From Olivibacter sp036959255 (GTDB taxonomy: Bacteria; Bacteroidota; Bacteroidia; Sphingobacteriales; Sphingobacteriaceae): a stretch of 64,000 nt of DNA. A program made the position numbers and the translations under genes. Shown here one piece after another: positions 1-10,000 of this stretch (positions within the stretch are counted from its first letter, which is position 1; each line of letters starts with the position of its first letter). Where the stretch lies: contig NZ_JAWMTI010000001.1 in assembly GCF_036959255.1 (NCBI RefSeq), forward strand, positions 124,001-188,000. The letters run 5' to 3'. The notes below the pieces were generated by a model. That model ran no database searches. It had not been told where the DNA came from and saw only the letters and a list, made by a program, of their open reading frames with translations.

Positions 1-1403
1 TTGGGAGTAATATCTGTTAGATGAATTTTTGAATCGATGGAAATCTCCGGCTCCAATAATTCAGGAGTAATGCTCTGTGCAACCACCTTTTCAAATTTCG
101 ATTGCAATGCAGGTACATTTTCAGCTTTCATTGTCAATCCTGCTGCATATTTATGTCCACCGAACTGTTCGAGCAGATCGCTGCATTCGGCCAACGCTTC
201 ATATAAGTCGAACCCCGCTACGGACCTAGCGGATCCCGCTACGTGACCGTTCGACTTCGTAAGCACAATGGTTGGTCGGTAATATTTTTCTGTTAATCGG
301 GAAGCCACGATACCAATCACTCCTTTATGCCAATCTTCCTGATAAACAACCGTTGTCTTACGCTTAACAAGCGTTTCACTTTTCTGGATAATTTCTAAGG
401 CTTCTGCGGTAATACGTGCATCAAAATCTTTGCGTTGCATGTTTTGCACATCGATCAATCCGCAGCAGTTTTTCGCTTCCTCTAAGCTTTTTGAGATCAA
501 GAGCTTGACGGCATCTTTCGCGTGATCTATTCTACCTGCCGCATTAATCCGTGGACCGATTTGAAAAATAACGTCCGTTAAATTCATATCTCCCGCCTTT
601 GTGGAGAGATCAACCAGGGCTCTTAGTCCAAAGCTTGGATTATTGTTCAATTTTTTTAATCCATGATAAGCCAGTATCCTATTCTCTCCCGTTATGGGGA
701 CGATATCGGAGGCAATACTTACGGCAACCAGATCAAGATATTGAAAAACTTCTGCTTCCTCCAATTCATTGGTTCTTGCAAAAGCGTGAATAATTTTGAA
801 AGCAATCCCACAACCCGAGAGTTCCTTATAAGGATAACTGCAATCCTTCCGTTTTGGATCTAAAACTGCGGTTGCTTTAGGTAATTCATTGCCCGGTGTG
901 TGATGATCCCCGATAATAAAATCAATACCCTTGGTGGCTGCATAGTCAATCTTATCGACCGATTTAATGCCACAATCCAATGCAATGATAAGTGAATAGC
1001 TATTTTCAGCCGCGTAATCGATTCCTTGGTTGGAAATGCCATAACCTTCTTTATAGCGATCAGGGATATAATATCCGATATGATTATAAAAGCGTTTTAA
1101 AAAGCTGTAGAGCACGGAGACGGCTGTTGTACCATCAACATCGTAATCCCCATAGATTAAGATGTTCTCTTTCATACCGATTGCTTTTTCAATACGTCGA
1201 ATAGCAACGTCCATGTCTTTCATTAGAAAGGGGTCATGGAGATCATTAAGTGAGGGTCTAAAAAATTTCCGTGCCTGTTCAAAATCGGGGACGTTGCGCT
1301 GCGCCAGTAATCTTGCCAAGACCTTATGTATATTAAGAGCCTTTGATAAGGAAGTAACGATATCTGTATCAACTATATTTCTTTCAACCCACCTTTTTTG
1401 CAT
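1..1403 (-). CDS. recJ: Single-stranded-DNA-specific exonuclease RecJ, 3' end cut by window edge
   Basis: The reverse strand is open from the ATG at 1401-1403 to the window edge, giving about 467 codons of a family usually near 570 residues. The DHH-phosphoesterase motifs are all readable: YGDYDVDG, LDCGI, GDHH and a later SIASDIVP block, followed by GPRINAAGRI and the DHHA1-type GGHKYAAG. These carry the metal ligands of a 5'-3' ssDNA exonuclease used in recombination and mismatch or base-excision repair. The reading frame is intact with no frameshift. Only the C-terminal portion (OB-fold part) lies outside the window. The identification is very secure; only the end of the gene cannot be described. 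Confidence 0.95.
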   Translation of the reverse strand, partial: MQKRWVERNIVDTDIVTSLSKALNIHKVLARLLAQRNVPDFEQARKFFRPSLNDLHDPFLMKDMDVAIRRIEKAIGMKENILIYGDYDVDGTTAVSVLYSFLKRFYNHIGYYIPDRYKEGYGISNQGIDYAAENSYSLIIALDCGIKSVDKIDYAATKGIDFIIGDHHTPGNELPKATAVLDPKRKDCSYPYKELSGCGIAFKIIHAFARTNELEEAEVFQYLDLVAVSIASDIVPITGENRILAYHGLKKLNNNPSFGLRALVDLSTKAGDMNLTDVIFQIGPRINAAGRIDHAKDAVKLLISKSLEEAKNCCGLIDVQNMQRKDFDARITAEALEIIQKSETLVKRKTTVVYQEDWHKGVIGIVASRLTEKYYRPTIVLTKSNGHVAGSARSVAGFDLYEALAECSDLLEQFGGHKYAAGLTMKAENVPALQSKFEKVVAQSITPELLEPEISIDSKIHLTDITP

Positions 1404-1693
1404 ATACTTTTACCTATTAAAACATCTCCCCAAGGCTAATAAGCGCGTGAAGGACACCGCAGCAATTTGAACACTTGCGAAAAAAAACCATTTTATCTAA
1501 GTTTGCGCTTATCAAGGGGTAAATATACGCTTTTTAGTTTTACGTTCTAAGTTGTACGTTATACGTTTATTTGTAGATGGCTAAAGTAGTTAAATAAGCT
1601 ACTCATAAAAGACCTGTGCGAGAGGCAGATCATTTTACCATTCCTCGGAAGGTACACATTTTTACTTTTTAATTTTACTTTTTAATTATTCGC
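1404..1693. other. Intergenic region between divergent recJ and MBL genes, with a 13-bp tandem duplication
   Basis: This AT-rich spacer separates divergent genes and must hold both promoters. The 13-base unit TTTTACTTTTTAA occurs twice head-to-tail at 1660-1672 and 1673-1685, directly before the start codon at 1694. No RNA gene or convincing TTTG/TAnnTTTG promoter pair was seen. Confidence 0.4.
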
Positions 1694-2470
1694 ATGCAAG
1701 CATTCTCCTTATACGAAGGTTCCTATTCGGTTGATAACAGTAAGAAATTTATACCTTTTGATCCGTCAATAGACGATCCAAAAGAACGAAAGGGTTCATT
1801 GTTCATTCACATTCACCCTTTTCTCCTGAAAACCAATAAAGATTTGATTCTTGTGGATACCGGATTAGGTTATCTTGATGAGCACAAACAGCTCGTATTG
1901 CATCATAATATTAGAGAAGCCGGATTTGACCCGCGCGATGTATCGTTTGTTTTGATGTCACATTTACATCAAGACCATGCCGGTGGAATGGTTTTTGAAA
2001 ATCAGGGCAAATTGCAACTTGCATTTCCAGAGGCAGAATATATTGTTTCACGTGGAGAGTGGGAAACAGGGTACAGCGGCAAGTCAACTTCCTACAAAAC
2101 CGCGGCTTTTGATGTTCTTCAGCGTAGCGGAAATTTACAGTTGGTGGAAGGCAATGGACAGATCAATGAAGCCATAAGTTATGAACATAGTGGGGGGCAT
2201 ACCGAATTTCATCAGGTCTTTCATATAAGTGAGGAAGGCAAGCATTACTTTTTCGGAGGAGACGAGCTCCCTGAACCCGAACAGCTACTTCGAAAATTTG
2301 TTGCCAAATACGATTTTGACGGCAAGAAAGCCATGCATCTTCGAGAGGAATATGCCTCAAGAGCCACTCAAGGAGATTGGATCTGCCTTTTTTATCATTC
2401 AACAGGGGCTCCATTTGGTAAGGTAGGTAAGCAAGGTGAAAATATAACAGTTAAGCCAGTAAGTTCTTAA
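1694..2470 (+). CDS. MBL-fold metallo-hydrolase
   Basis: A 258-residue protein with the metallo-beta-lactamase signature SHLHQDHAGG at about residues 90-99 (the HxHxDH zinc-binding motif). Further ligands are likely the His of the EHSGGHT segment (around 162-168) and the Asp of FFGGDELPE (around 187-195). There is no signal peptide, so it should be cytoplasmic. The VDTGLGYLDEHK segment resembles quorum-quenching-lactonase and glyoxalase-II-like hydrolases, but the substrate cannot be told from sequence. It stands alone, divergent from recJ and convergent with the lipoprotein gene that follows. Family assignment is secure; the specific function is unknown. Confidence 0.85.
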   Translation: MQAFSLYEGSYSVDNSKKFIPFDPSIDDPKERKGSLFIHIHPFLLKTNKDLILVDTGLGYLDEHKQLVLHHNIREAGFDPRDVSFVLMSHLHQDHAGGMVFENQGKLQLAFPEAEYIVSRGEWETGYSGKSTSYKTAAFDVLQRSGNLQLVEGNGQINEAISYEHSGGHTEFHQVFHISEEGKHYFFGGDELPEPEQLLRKFVAKYDFDGKKAMHLREEYASRATQGDWICLFYHSTGAPFGKVGKQGENITVKPVSS

Positions 2471-2497
2471 ACGCTTCACTGTAAATGGATTTAAATG

Positions 2498-2532
2498 ACC
2501 TGTTGGCTTATCCAAATAGGCAAACCAACAGG
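2498..2532. terminator. Hairpin between convergent genes, possible bidirectional terminator
   Basis: CCTGTTGG (2498-2505) is perfectly complementary to CCAACAGG (2525-2532) across a 19-base loop. It lies between the stop of the MBL gene and the stop of the convergent lipoprotein gene. There is no T-run on either side, so termination is inferred from position only. Confidence 0.35.
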
Positions 2533-2557
2533 CAATAGGCAGTCAAAACATGCGGGT

Positions 2558-3733
2558 TTAGTAATAATAACTACCGACTTCTGCTAAACCAGGTTGTCGC
2601 TGTGCATCATGACCAGACCGTGGTATTAGCTTAAAGTATCTGAATGATTTTTGTTGCTTCAAGTCTATATATTGATATTCACGATCAATCGCTGCTAAGC
2701 TAAAAAAGCCAATGCTCTCCCAAGATTCATTATTATTACTAATTTGTATTTCCAATTCGCTGATCTTCCGGTCGCCATTTTTTTGAGCAAAGAAAAAACC
2801 ATCCACATCCCTTGTTTCACCCATATCCACGGTGATCCAATGATCAGGATAATCCGTAGGATTAGAAGAATACCGTGTAATCCAGGATGTAGTGACATCT
2901 CCATCGATCAGTCGATCTGCTAATCGATTATTATTGGGTTCTTCTGAACTGGCAGCAACGATCGACCAAGATTCCTTCGGATGGAGTATTCGCTCTGTTG
3001 TGATATAGTCTACAGGATTGATGATTTGACGTGCTGCGTAAAATGTATCAATGGCTAAAGATGTTGGTTTATAAAGGGTGTGAAAGCTGAGTTCAGTCGT
3101 CGATTCAAATTGAGGAAGGAACGTTTCGTTAACATTGGAACCTGTAAAGATCCTAGCAGAATCTCCGGTATTTGTTATGTAAGAAATTACGGTACCCAAC
3201 AAGCTCGAATCCGCTGATTCCGGAAACCAATTGACCGTTATACCTTCCTCCGTTTGCCTAATATTATCAACGATTCTATTGTTAAGATTTGCACTATAAA
3301 TCGCGCCATAACTTGTTCCGAGAACCTCCGTTCGCATCGATTGGTTACCTTCAGCATCAAAAGTACGGATATCAAAGGTATACGTTCCTTCCTCTATTTC
3401 CGGTATAAGTACCGTTTTATTCTTAGCTATTTCATCAGGTGCTATGTTTGCATCAAAAACATGCTTATCACCCCATCTAATCTGCATACGTACGACCCTT
3501 GGATCTGTGCTGATTAAACTCCGAATTGCGCCACGGTTATATCCTGACAGAAATACCACGGAGTCCACTCTGCCAGGATAGGCTTTTTCGGCATTATCTA
3601 AAAAATCTTTATAATGCTGATCAATTGGTGTACAACGTAAAAGGAGGCAGAAGATCATCAAACACCAAAAAGCCTGCATCGCTAATTTGTTATATTTTTT
3701 GTACATATTATTTCGTTTGAATTCTTTGGACAT
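2558..3733 (-). CDS. DUF4998 plus F5/8 type C (discoidin) domain lipoprotein
   Basis: A 391-residue surface lipoprotein: a hydrophobic N-terminus ending in the lipobox-like LLLRC, then a DUF4998-like region (about 45-235, beginning YPGRVDSVVFLSGYNRGAI) and a C-terminal discoidin/F5-8 type C fold (about 250-391, with WITVDMG and FRYFKLIPRSG). Such domains bind carbohydrate and commonly accompany SusC/SusD pairs as accessory glycan-binding proteins. It is the last gene of the SusCD operon here, 59 bp after the DUF5000 gene. An internal Met at residue 10 is an alternative start that would give a shorter, more typical signal sequence. No catalytic residues are expected. Substrate unknown. Confidence 0.8.
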   Translation of the reverse strand: MSKEFKRNNMYKKYNKLAMQAFWCLMIFCLLLRCTPIDQHYKDFLDNAEKAYPGRVDSVVFLSGYNRGAIRSLISTDPRVVRMQIRWGDKHVFDANIAPDEIAKNKTVLIPEIEEGTYTFDIRTFDAEGNQSMRTEVLGTSYGAIYSANLNNRIVDNIRQTEEGITVNWFPESADSSLLGTVISYITNTGDSARIFTGSNVNETFLPQFESTTELSFHTLYKPTSLAIDTFYAARQIINPVDYITTERILHPKESWSIVAASSEEPNNNRLADRLIDGDVTTSWITRYSSNPTDYPDHWITVDMGETRDVDGFFFAQKNGDRKISELEIQISNNNESWESIGFFSLAAIDREYQYIDLKQQKSFRYFKLIPRSGHDAQRQPGLAEVGSYYY

Positions 3734-3792
3734 TATTTTAAATCATTATAGGTCATTTTACCCGATTTTTCAGCATGCTCCCTTCCCTTCGG

Positions 3793-5004
3793 TCAGTCTA
3801 CTTTCGTTTCCCCATAGAACGTGAGTTCCGCCATGCTTACGTCCGAATTTCCACCCCAGGTTTCCAGTGTCTTCCAACGCCAATAACGAAAGGCTTGGCC
3901 TTCCATTTCTACATCAAATTCTTCTCCTGCGCGTGCATATGCCAGGTCATCCGCCGTTTGCTCACCCAAGGGCAAGCCCGACGGCTTTATAGAGCTGAAG
4001 GTGCCGATAAGTGTCCAGGAATCCCAACCACCATCACTTGTAGGTTCATTAGAACCCCAAAGCTCAAAACGTTGTGGATGATTAAAACGATATTCGTGGT
4101 TTCTTCTGGAATGCATCACAAACCTACTGAGTGTAGCTTTTACGCCCATATCAAAAGTAAAATGTTGCGGCATACCGGTACCAGGTCGGGTATGGAATAT
4201 ATTAGTTCCCCCATCAGCATCTGAAACACCGTTCCAAAGGGCATTTACGGTACCGAAACCAGCATGAGCGGTGTATTCATCCGTAGCTAAATTATAGGTC
4301 TTGAACAAAGATTTGTCCATCATCATCTCAAATATCGGAAGATAGGTACCCGTTAGGGTATCAGAACGATTGTTCCATCGATCCGTAATATAGACACCAA
4401 ATGTTCGTTCTTCCGCAGGATATCCCCTCACATTTACTACGCCATTTGGAAGTCGAGTATAATGGTCTAAAGCCGGTTTCCATTCACCTCCATCATCTTT
4501 TGCCAGAATGTGGATAACAATGGGTGCTTCGGTTTCGTTTTCAAATTGTAAACGGATCCCACCAAAAGTTGACATCATATTGTTTTCTTTTCCCAGCAAT
4601 TCCAGCGTTCTCAAATAGGGAGGAGTAAGCGTCGTCACGTTTAACGATGTCGGGTCTGATTCTATCTCTCCAACGCCCACCGCAATCAACTCAACCGGAT
4701 ACTCACCCGCCGTAGCAAAACCATCTACTGTAATTGTATTTTTATACAATGACGATTTATTTTCCCGTATACTTCCGTCACCTAACGTATATACTGCTTT
4801 CACATACCTTAGATCTTGACTGACCGGCAGATCGTAGGTAATAATAGCTCCACCGGCAATTGGTTGCACCTTATAAGCAGTGATTGCTTGTGGTTTATCC
4901 CCGCTTCTCAAAGGAGCAGGTTCCAGTGTATCTTTGCAGCCATTGAACAGGATGCATAAAAAAATACAGCCTATGTTTAACATATTTCTTATTAACTCTC
5001 TCAT
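3793..5004 (-). CDS. DUF4959/DUF5126/DUF5000 domain lipoprotein, SusE-position glycan-binding protein
   Basis: A 403-residue lipoprotein with signal peptide and lipobox LFNGC (Cys 23). An N-terminal Ig-like DUF4959 region (about 30-120, with GGAIITYDLP) is followed by a DUF5126-like middle (about 125-225) and a C-terminal DUF5000 discoidin-like region (about 230-403, with HFTFDMG, FELWGSNEPT and WRWKTLETWGG). This architecture is typical of Bacteroidota proteins encoded directly after SusD, at the surface-glycan-binding position. The gene starts 29 bp after the SusD stop on the same strand, so co-transcription is very likely. It probably helps capture the glycan imported by the neighbouring SusC. 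Ligand unknown. Confidence 0.82.
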   Translation of the reverse strand: MRELIRNMLNIGCIFLCILFNGCKDTLEPAPLRSGDKPQAITAYKVQPIAGGAIITYDLPVSQDLRYVKAVYTLGDGSIRENKSSLYKNTITVDGFATAGEYPVELIAVGVGEIESDPTSLNVTTLTPPYLRTLELLGKENNMMSTFGGIRLQFENETEAPIVIHILAKDDGGEWKPALDHYTRLPNGVVNVRGYPAEERTFGVYITDRWNNRSDTLTGTYLPIFEMMMDKSLFKTYNLATDEYTAHAGFGTVNALWNGVSDADGGTNIFHTRPGTGMPQHFTFDMGVKATLSRFVMHSRRNHEYRFNHPQRFELWGSNEPTSDGGWDSWTLIGTFSSIKPSGLPLGEQTADDLAYARAGEEFDVEMEGQAFRYWRWKTLETWGGNSDVSMAELTFYGETKVD

Positions 5005-5033
5005 AAGATTTTTTTGTAGCTATTTTTCAGATT

Positions 5034-6980
5034 TTACCAATAGGGGGTTTGTAATAAGCGATTATTTCTCCGCAGCTCATTTAAGCTGATCGGCCAAAAA
5101 TAGTCGCGCAGCGCAAATGTTCGATTAAATAAAACCGTTGGCCTGTAATAAGTTTGCGGCGTGGTTTGTCTAATATCCCAGCCATAAATGGGGGTATTTA
5201 ATTCTGTTTGTGCCGCTTTCCATCTCCTTAAATCCCAAAATCGTTGAGATTCAAAAGCAAGTTCGATGGTACGTTCTCGATGAATAATCTGCCGCAAGCC
5301 CTCTTTTGTTGAAGGTTTACCCGGTAAATTGGAATAATTATTCCAAGAATCGACTACGCCTTCCAGACCGCTTCGCGCACGTATTTTATCAAGATAGGTA
5401 TAGACTTCAGCAGTAGGTCCGTTAAACTCATTCAGCGCTTCGGCATATAGTAAATAAAGATTTGCTAAACGCATTATGGTAAATGGATAAGGATAGGTGG
5501 TATAGGCATTAGACTGTCCAATTGCGTTGAAATAGCTGACCAACTTCTTCGGCGTGTAACCCGTTCCGGAATAGCCTGTTGGGGAGTTCGTAGCAGCCGT
5601 ATTACCCCCTGGTCTATAATTCGTCGGAAAGGCCTGTTGATCATCATTGTGATTACTCATAAAATACCGACCACCATCAAAAGACAGCGAGGCATAAAAG
5701 CGGTCTTCCCGATCAAAATGCATTTGTACGGTAGTATGCCCAGGCATTAAATTGTATTGATAAGGGGACTCACCTCCGGGAACTTCCCGGAGTTCAAAAC
5801 GATTGGAATAGTTATATGTTTTATCTTCTTCAATCGGCACACCATGTTTACTATAGAACTTCAGTGCCATATTTAAGGTTGGCGCCATGAAACCACCCGT
5901 TGAGGTATTCGTAATTCTTGCAGGATCGATACTGCGCGGTGTAAAGGCTGATGCCTGCTGTGATTGTTGTGCAGAACTGCGATTATTGACCCAAATAAGC
6001 TCCGGGTTATTTTGTCTTTCGGTAATGGCCTGTCGCAAACTCATTTGCCGAATCGTACTTTCTTGGGGAGGGCTAGTCATATTAGACGTTGGGGTCCAGT
6101 GATACAATGCCCGTCCATGTCCTTCAGCAAATCGAATTGCCTCCGAACAAGCATCAGCTGCACGTTGCCATTTTTCGTTATCGAAGGCGCTATTAAACAA
6201 TTGTTGCCCATCCGCATTTACATAGCTAGCATAATCGCCATTTCCATTGAAGAGCGGACTGGCTGCCGTCACCAAAATTTCCGCCTTCATCGCATAGGCG
6301 ACTACTTTTGTAATCCGCCCATTTTCTTGTACAGCAAGGGTAACGTCATCCATCAGCGCAGGCAATGCCTCGTCGATTTTATCGATTAGGTAGGCAAAAA
6401 CCTCGTCTACCGGCTGACGCTCAAAAACCACCTTTTCAGGGTCTTCAAAGGTAGGCGTATTAACATCCACTATGGGTATAGGGCCATACATGCGCAAAAG
6501 GTAATAGTGAAAATAGGCTTTAAGAAAAGTCACTTCGGCAGCCCATCGATTTTTTTCCTCCGCATCCATATCGGGAACGGATTGGATATTTTCCAGAAAA
6601 ATATTGCATTCGCGAATACCTCGCCAAAGGGGCGTTGGATTATCTCCACTTTGATTATTACCATCCCAATAATTTAATAATGGACTATTTACATTTTGTG
6701 TTCCCAAAGCGATGTACCAATTCGGATAGTTTCCTTGGCTGTAATTAGTAGTTGAATTCAACCAAAATTCATCACCTGCCAACAATGCAGGATTTGCACC
6801 GAGATCAAAACCGCGAGGTATCCAGCTATAGCAGGTAAACAGAAATCGCTCAGCCATTGTTCGCATAGAGAATGCCTGCTCCAGTTCAGCCACATTATCG
6901 GGTACGATATCCATATACTTATTACAAGCTGGAAGTAACATTATACTCAATAAACATATCTTAATATAAAATCTTTTCAT
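5034..6980 (-). CDS. SusD/RagB family nutrient-binding outer-membrane lipoprotein
   Basis: A 648-residue lipoprotein (lipobox LLPAC, Cys 19) with the SusD-like N-terminal region containing TPR helices (LWRGIRECNIFLENI, AEVTFLKAYFHYYLLRMYGPIPIV) and the C-terminal RagB/SusD region (MRLANLYLLYAEALNE, IHRERTIELAFESQRFWDLRRWK). SusD forms the lid on the SusC channel and binds the incoming glycan at the cell surface. The gene begins 57 bp after the SusC stop on the same strand. Length is at the long end of the family. Identification is secure; the glycan cannot be deduced. Confidence 0.95.
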   Translation of the reverse strand: MKRFYIKICLLSIMLLPACNKYMDIVPDNVAELEQAFSMRTMAERFLFTCYSWIPRGFDLGANPALLAGDEFWLNSTTNYSQGNYPNWYIALGTQNVNSPLLNYWDGNNQSGDNPTPLWRGIRECNIFLENIQSVPDMDAEEKNRWAAEVTFLKAYFHYYLLRMYGPIPIVDVNTPTFEDPEKVVFERQPVDEVFAYLIDKIDEALPALMDDVTLAVQENGRITKVVAYAMKAEILVTAASPLFNGNGDYASYVNADGQQLFNSAFDNEKWQRAADACSEAIRFAEGHGRALYHWTPTSNMTSPPQESTIRQMSLRQAITERQNNPELIWVNNRSSAQQSQQASAFTPRSIDPARITNTSTGGFMAPTLNMALKFYSKHGVPIEEDKTYNYSNRFELREVPGGESPYQYNLMPGHTTVQMHFDREDRFYASLSFDGGRYFMSNHNDDQQAFPTNYRPGGNTAATNSPTGYSGTGYTPKKLVSYFNAIGQSNAYTTYPYPFTIMRLANLYLLYAEALNEFNGPTAEVYTYLDKIRARSGLEGVVDSWNNYSNLPGKPSTKEGLRQIIHRERTIELAFESQRFWDLRRWKAAQTELNTPIYGWDIRQTTPQTYYRPTVLFNRTFALRDYFWPISLNELRRNNRLLQTPYW

Positions 6981-7037
6981 CCGTATATTTCGTTAAATGA
7001 TCTATGTTCAATTTATTTCATATATAGTTGACAATAA

Positions 7038-10000
7038 TTAAATGGTAAGCAAAACCCCCAGGTTGAAGACTCTTTGCAAAGGGTATTGTAATCCAGCTCC
7101 TCCCATCTCTGGGTCCCAAAGCTTAAAGGAGTTAACGCTAAATAGATTCGTACCACTTCCGTATATCCTGAAATTCTGAATCTTGTATCTCCGCGTAAAG
7201 GTTGGATTAAGTGTATATCCGATCTCTACTTGTTTTAAGCGTAAAAACGATCCATTTCGCATCCAGAAAGTACTTGTTTGGGTATTATTTTCAAGCGGTG
7301 TCTGACTCAGGCGTGGCCAAAGTGCATAAATATTACGGTTATCTTCAGACCAATAGTTATCTGCCCAAACCTGTAATACCGCATTTGGCGAATAAATATT
7401 ACCAAATGGAGCCGAACCATTATTGTTTTCATCACCATTCGTAGCATTAATATGCAAAGAAGTTCTTGCCATACCGCTGAAGAAAAAGGAAAAATCAAAA
7501 TTTTTATACCCTGTAGTTAATCCAAATCCATAATTAATTTGCGGTGTTGTTGGGTAACCGATTGGTACCATATCATTGGCATCGATCACGCCATCGCCAT
7601 TGATGTCTAAATATTTTATATCGCCGCCCATCACAACGTCGCCAAATGATTGCCGTGGACTGTTAAACACCTCCTCATTATCAATAAACAATCTTTCAGC
7701 TACATAACCGAAGCGTTGATTTACGTCCAATCCTATCCGGCTTAAATAAGCGTATTCATAATTCGGTTCTTCATAATAGATGTATTTACCTTTCGTGAAC
7801 GTAAAGGTCCCCCTTCCTTGGAACCATAAATACTGATTAACGCTGTGCATATAATTCAATTCGGCATCAAAACCTTCGCTACGGTATTTTCCAAGGTTTG
7901 CTAACACAGGAGCAGACAAGCCCATGGAAGAAGGTAAAGCTGCTCGCTCTTGCACTACATTACTGCGGTTCTGTCTAAAAAAATCACCTGTAAAGCCTAT
8001 TTTTCCATTAAATAGGGCCAAATCGATACCCAAATTGGTTTGTTGAGATATTTCCCAAGTGACATAAGGGTTTGCATAACGATTAATAGACACCCCATTT
8101 CGCTGATAATCGCCTGGGGTAACACCAAAATTAAAGCGCCTGCTTTCATTGTCTAGATTAACTTCGGAAAGATAGAAAAAACGCGTATTACTGATATTGT
8201 CATTGCCTACTAAGCCGTGTGTGAGTCTTAACCTTAAGGTGCTAACAATATTCTTTAAAGGTTGCATGAATTTTTCGTTGTGAACAGTCCAAGCCAAGCC
8301 TCCTGAGGGGAAAAACCCCCAGCGATTATTAGCTGCAAAACGTTCAGAGCCATTGTAACCAAACGTAAACTGCGCATGGTACCTATCATCGTACACGTAA
8401 GTAAAATTTCCGGAAAAGCTAGCGTTTCGGAAGGGCAATGTAGATATGAGGGAACCAGGCTGGTCAAAAGGTAAAGTGATCCGATTCCTAATCGTACTGA
8501 TCAGCATTCCGGACACGTGATGTTTCTCTTGGAAAACACGATCATAATTGATGGCATTTTCCATATAAAACAGAGCTTCTTGCCCCCTTCCGTTTTCATT
8601 GAAATTAAGGTATTCTGTTCCAGTGTCGGGGTTGATATTGACAAAGTTGTAAGTTCCAGTGTTGTTATTAAAAATTGATGGGGCATAATAAAAAGGATTA
8701 TATTGCCTGATATACTCCATATAAGAACCACGTGAGATATTGGCCAATCCACGGTAACTTAAGCCCTCGATGAGTGAAGACAGGTTTTGTCTAAGCTCGA
8801 CCTGGACCTGCATGTTGCTTCGTGACCACTCAGAGTATCCGCGAACGATCTCAGCATAAGGATTCAGGTATAGATTTCCACCATCATCAAAATTACCAAA
8901 AAGAGGATGGCTAATATATGCTTGTTGCGGTCCGGGTTCATATACGGGATTGAACAGTACCGGGTTTGCACGCAACGCGCTACGAAACGCTTTACTGCCA
9001 CCAACGGGAGGGCCATTATAGTTTTGAAAGTTTGCCACCGTCCGAACCATTAATTGGGTAGCCTTCGTTATATTAATATTAATATTACTCCGTAGATTAT
9101 AAACCTTAAAGTCGACATTATTATTAAAATTATTAATAGGATTAACACGGAGTAAACCGTTATCCTGCGTAAAATTCCCACTAACGGCATAGTTTGCTAC
9201 CTGTCCGCCACCCGAAATACTGAGGTTGTAGTTTTGTGTGCGTGTAGTTGGTTTGGTCACCAGGTCTAGCCAATCAACAGCTGGATACATAATCGGATCA
9301 TCCCCTGCCATTGTTCGCGCTATTTTTTCGTCACTATAAGGTGTAATAGCCAAGGGGTCTCTAGTGAGAATTGCTTCATTATTCATTTTCATAAAGGTGA
9401 TGGGATCAGCGATGTCAACCCTTTGAGTAGGGGTCGACACCCTTTGCTCTGCTCTGAAGCTGATTTTTGGGGGACCTTCCTTTCCCAGTTTTGTCGTGAC
9501 CATAATCACGCCATTGGCTCCACGAGATCCATATACAGCAGAGGCCGTGGCATCCCTCAAGATGGAAAAGCTAGCGATATCATCTACGGGTATACGCGCC
9601 AAATCATCGGTACTAACTTCCATATTATCAATCAATATAAGAGGCCGTTGGTTGACCCCAAAGGTGCCTAAACCACGAATGAAAAAATCGGCGTTATCCA
9701 GTCCGGGTTCGCCGCTCCGTTGGAAGGAAATTAACCCTGCGACTCTACCCTGAAGTGCAGCTGTCAAATTGCTGCTGGGCACTCTCAATTCTTCCGGGTT
9801 AATAGAAGAAACTGAGCCTATTAAATCGTTCTTCCGTTGTTTTTCACCAAAAGCGGTTATAACCGCTTCTTCCATAACCGAGGCCGACTCAGCCAGGATA
9901 ACATCAATGATCTCTCTATCAGCGGCATTAAACTCCTGCCTTTCAAAGCCGATCATGTTAAAGACGAGTACGGCATTTGCGGGGACATTGAGGATATAAC

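Noticed and set aside
1..1403. Possible frameshift in recJ because no complete gene is visible
   Set aside because: Reading the minus strand by hand gives one continuous frame with all RecJ motifs; it is only cut by the window edge.
3775..4224. 149-codon plus-strand frame
   Set aside because: Antisense to the DUF5000 lipoprotein gene with no recognisable domain.
5964..6389. 141-codon plus-strand frame
   Set aside because: Antisense to susD and without protein-like features.
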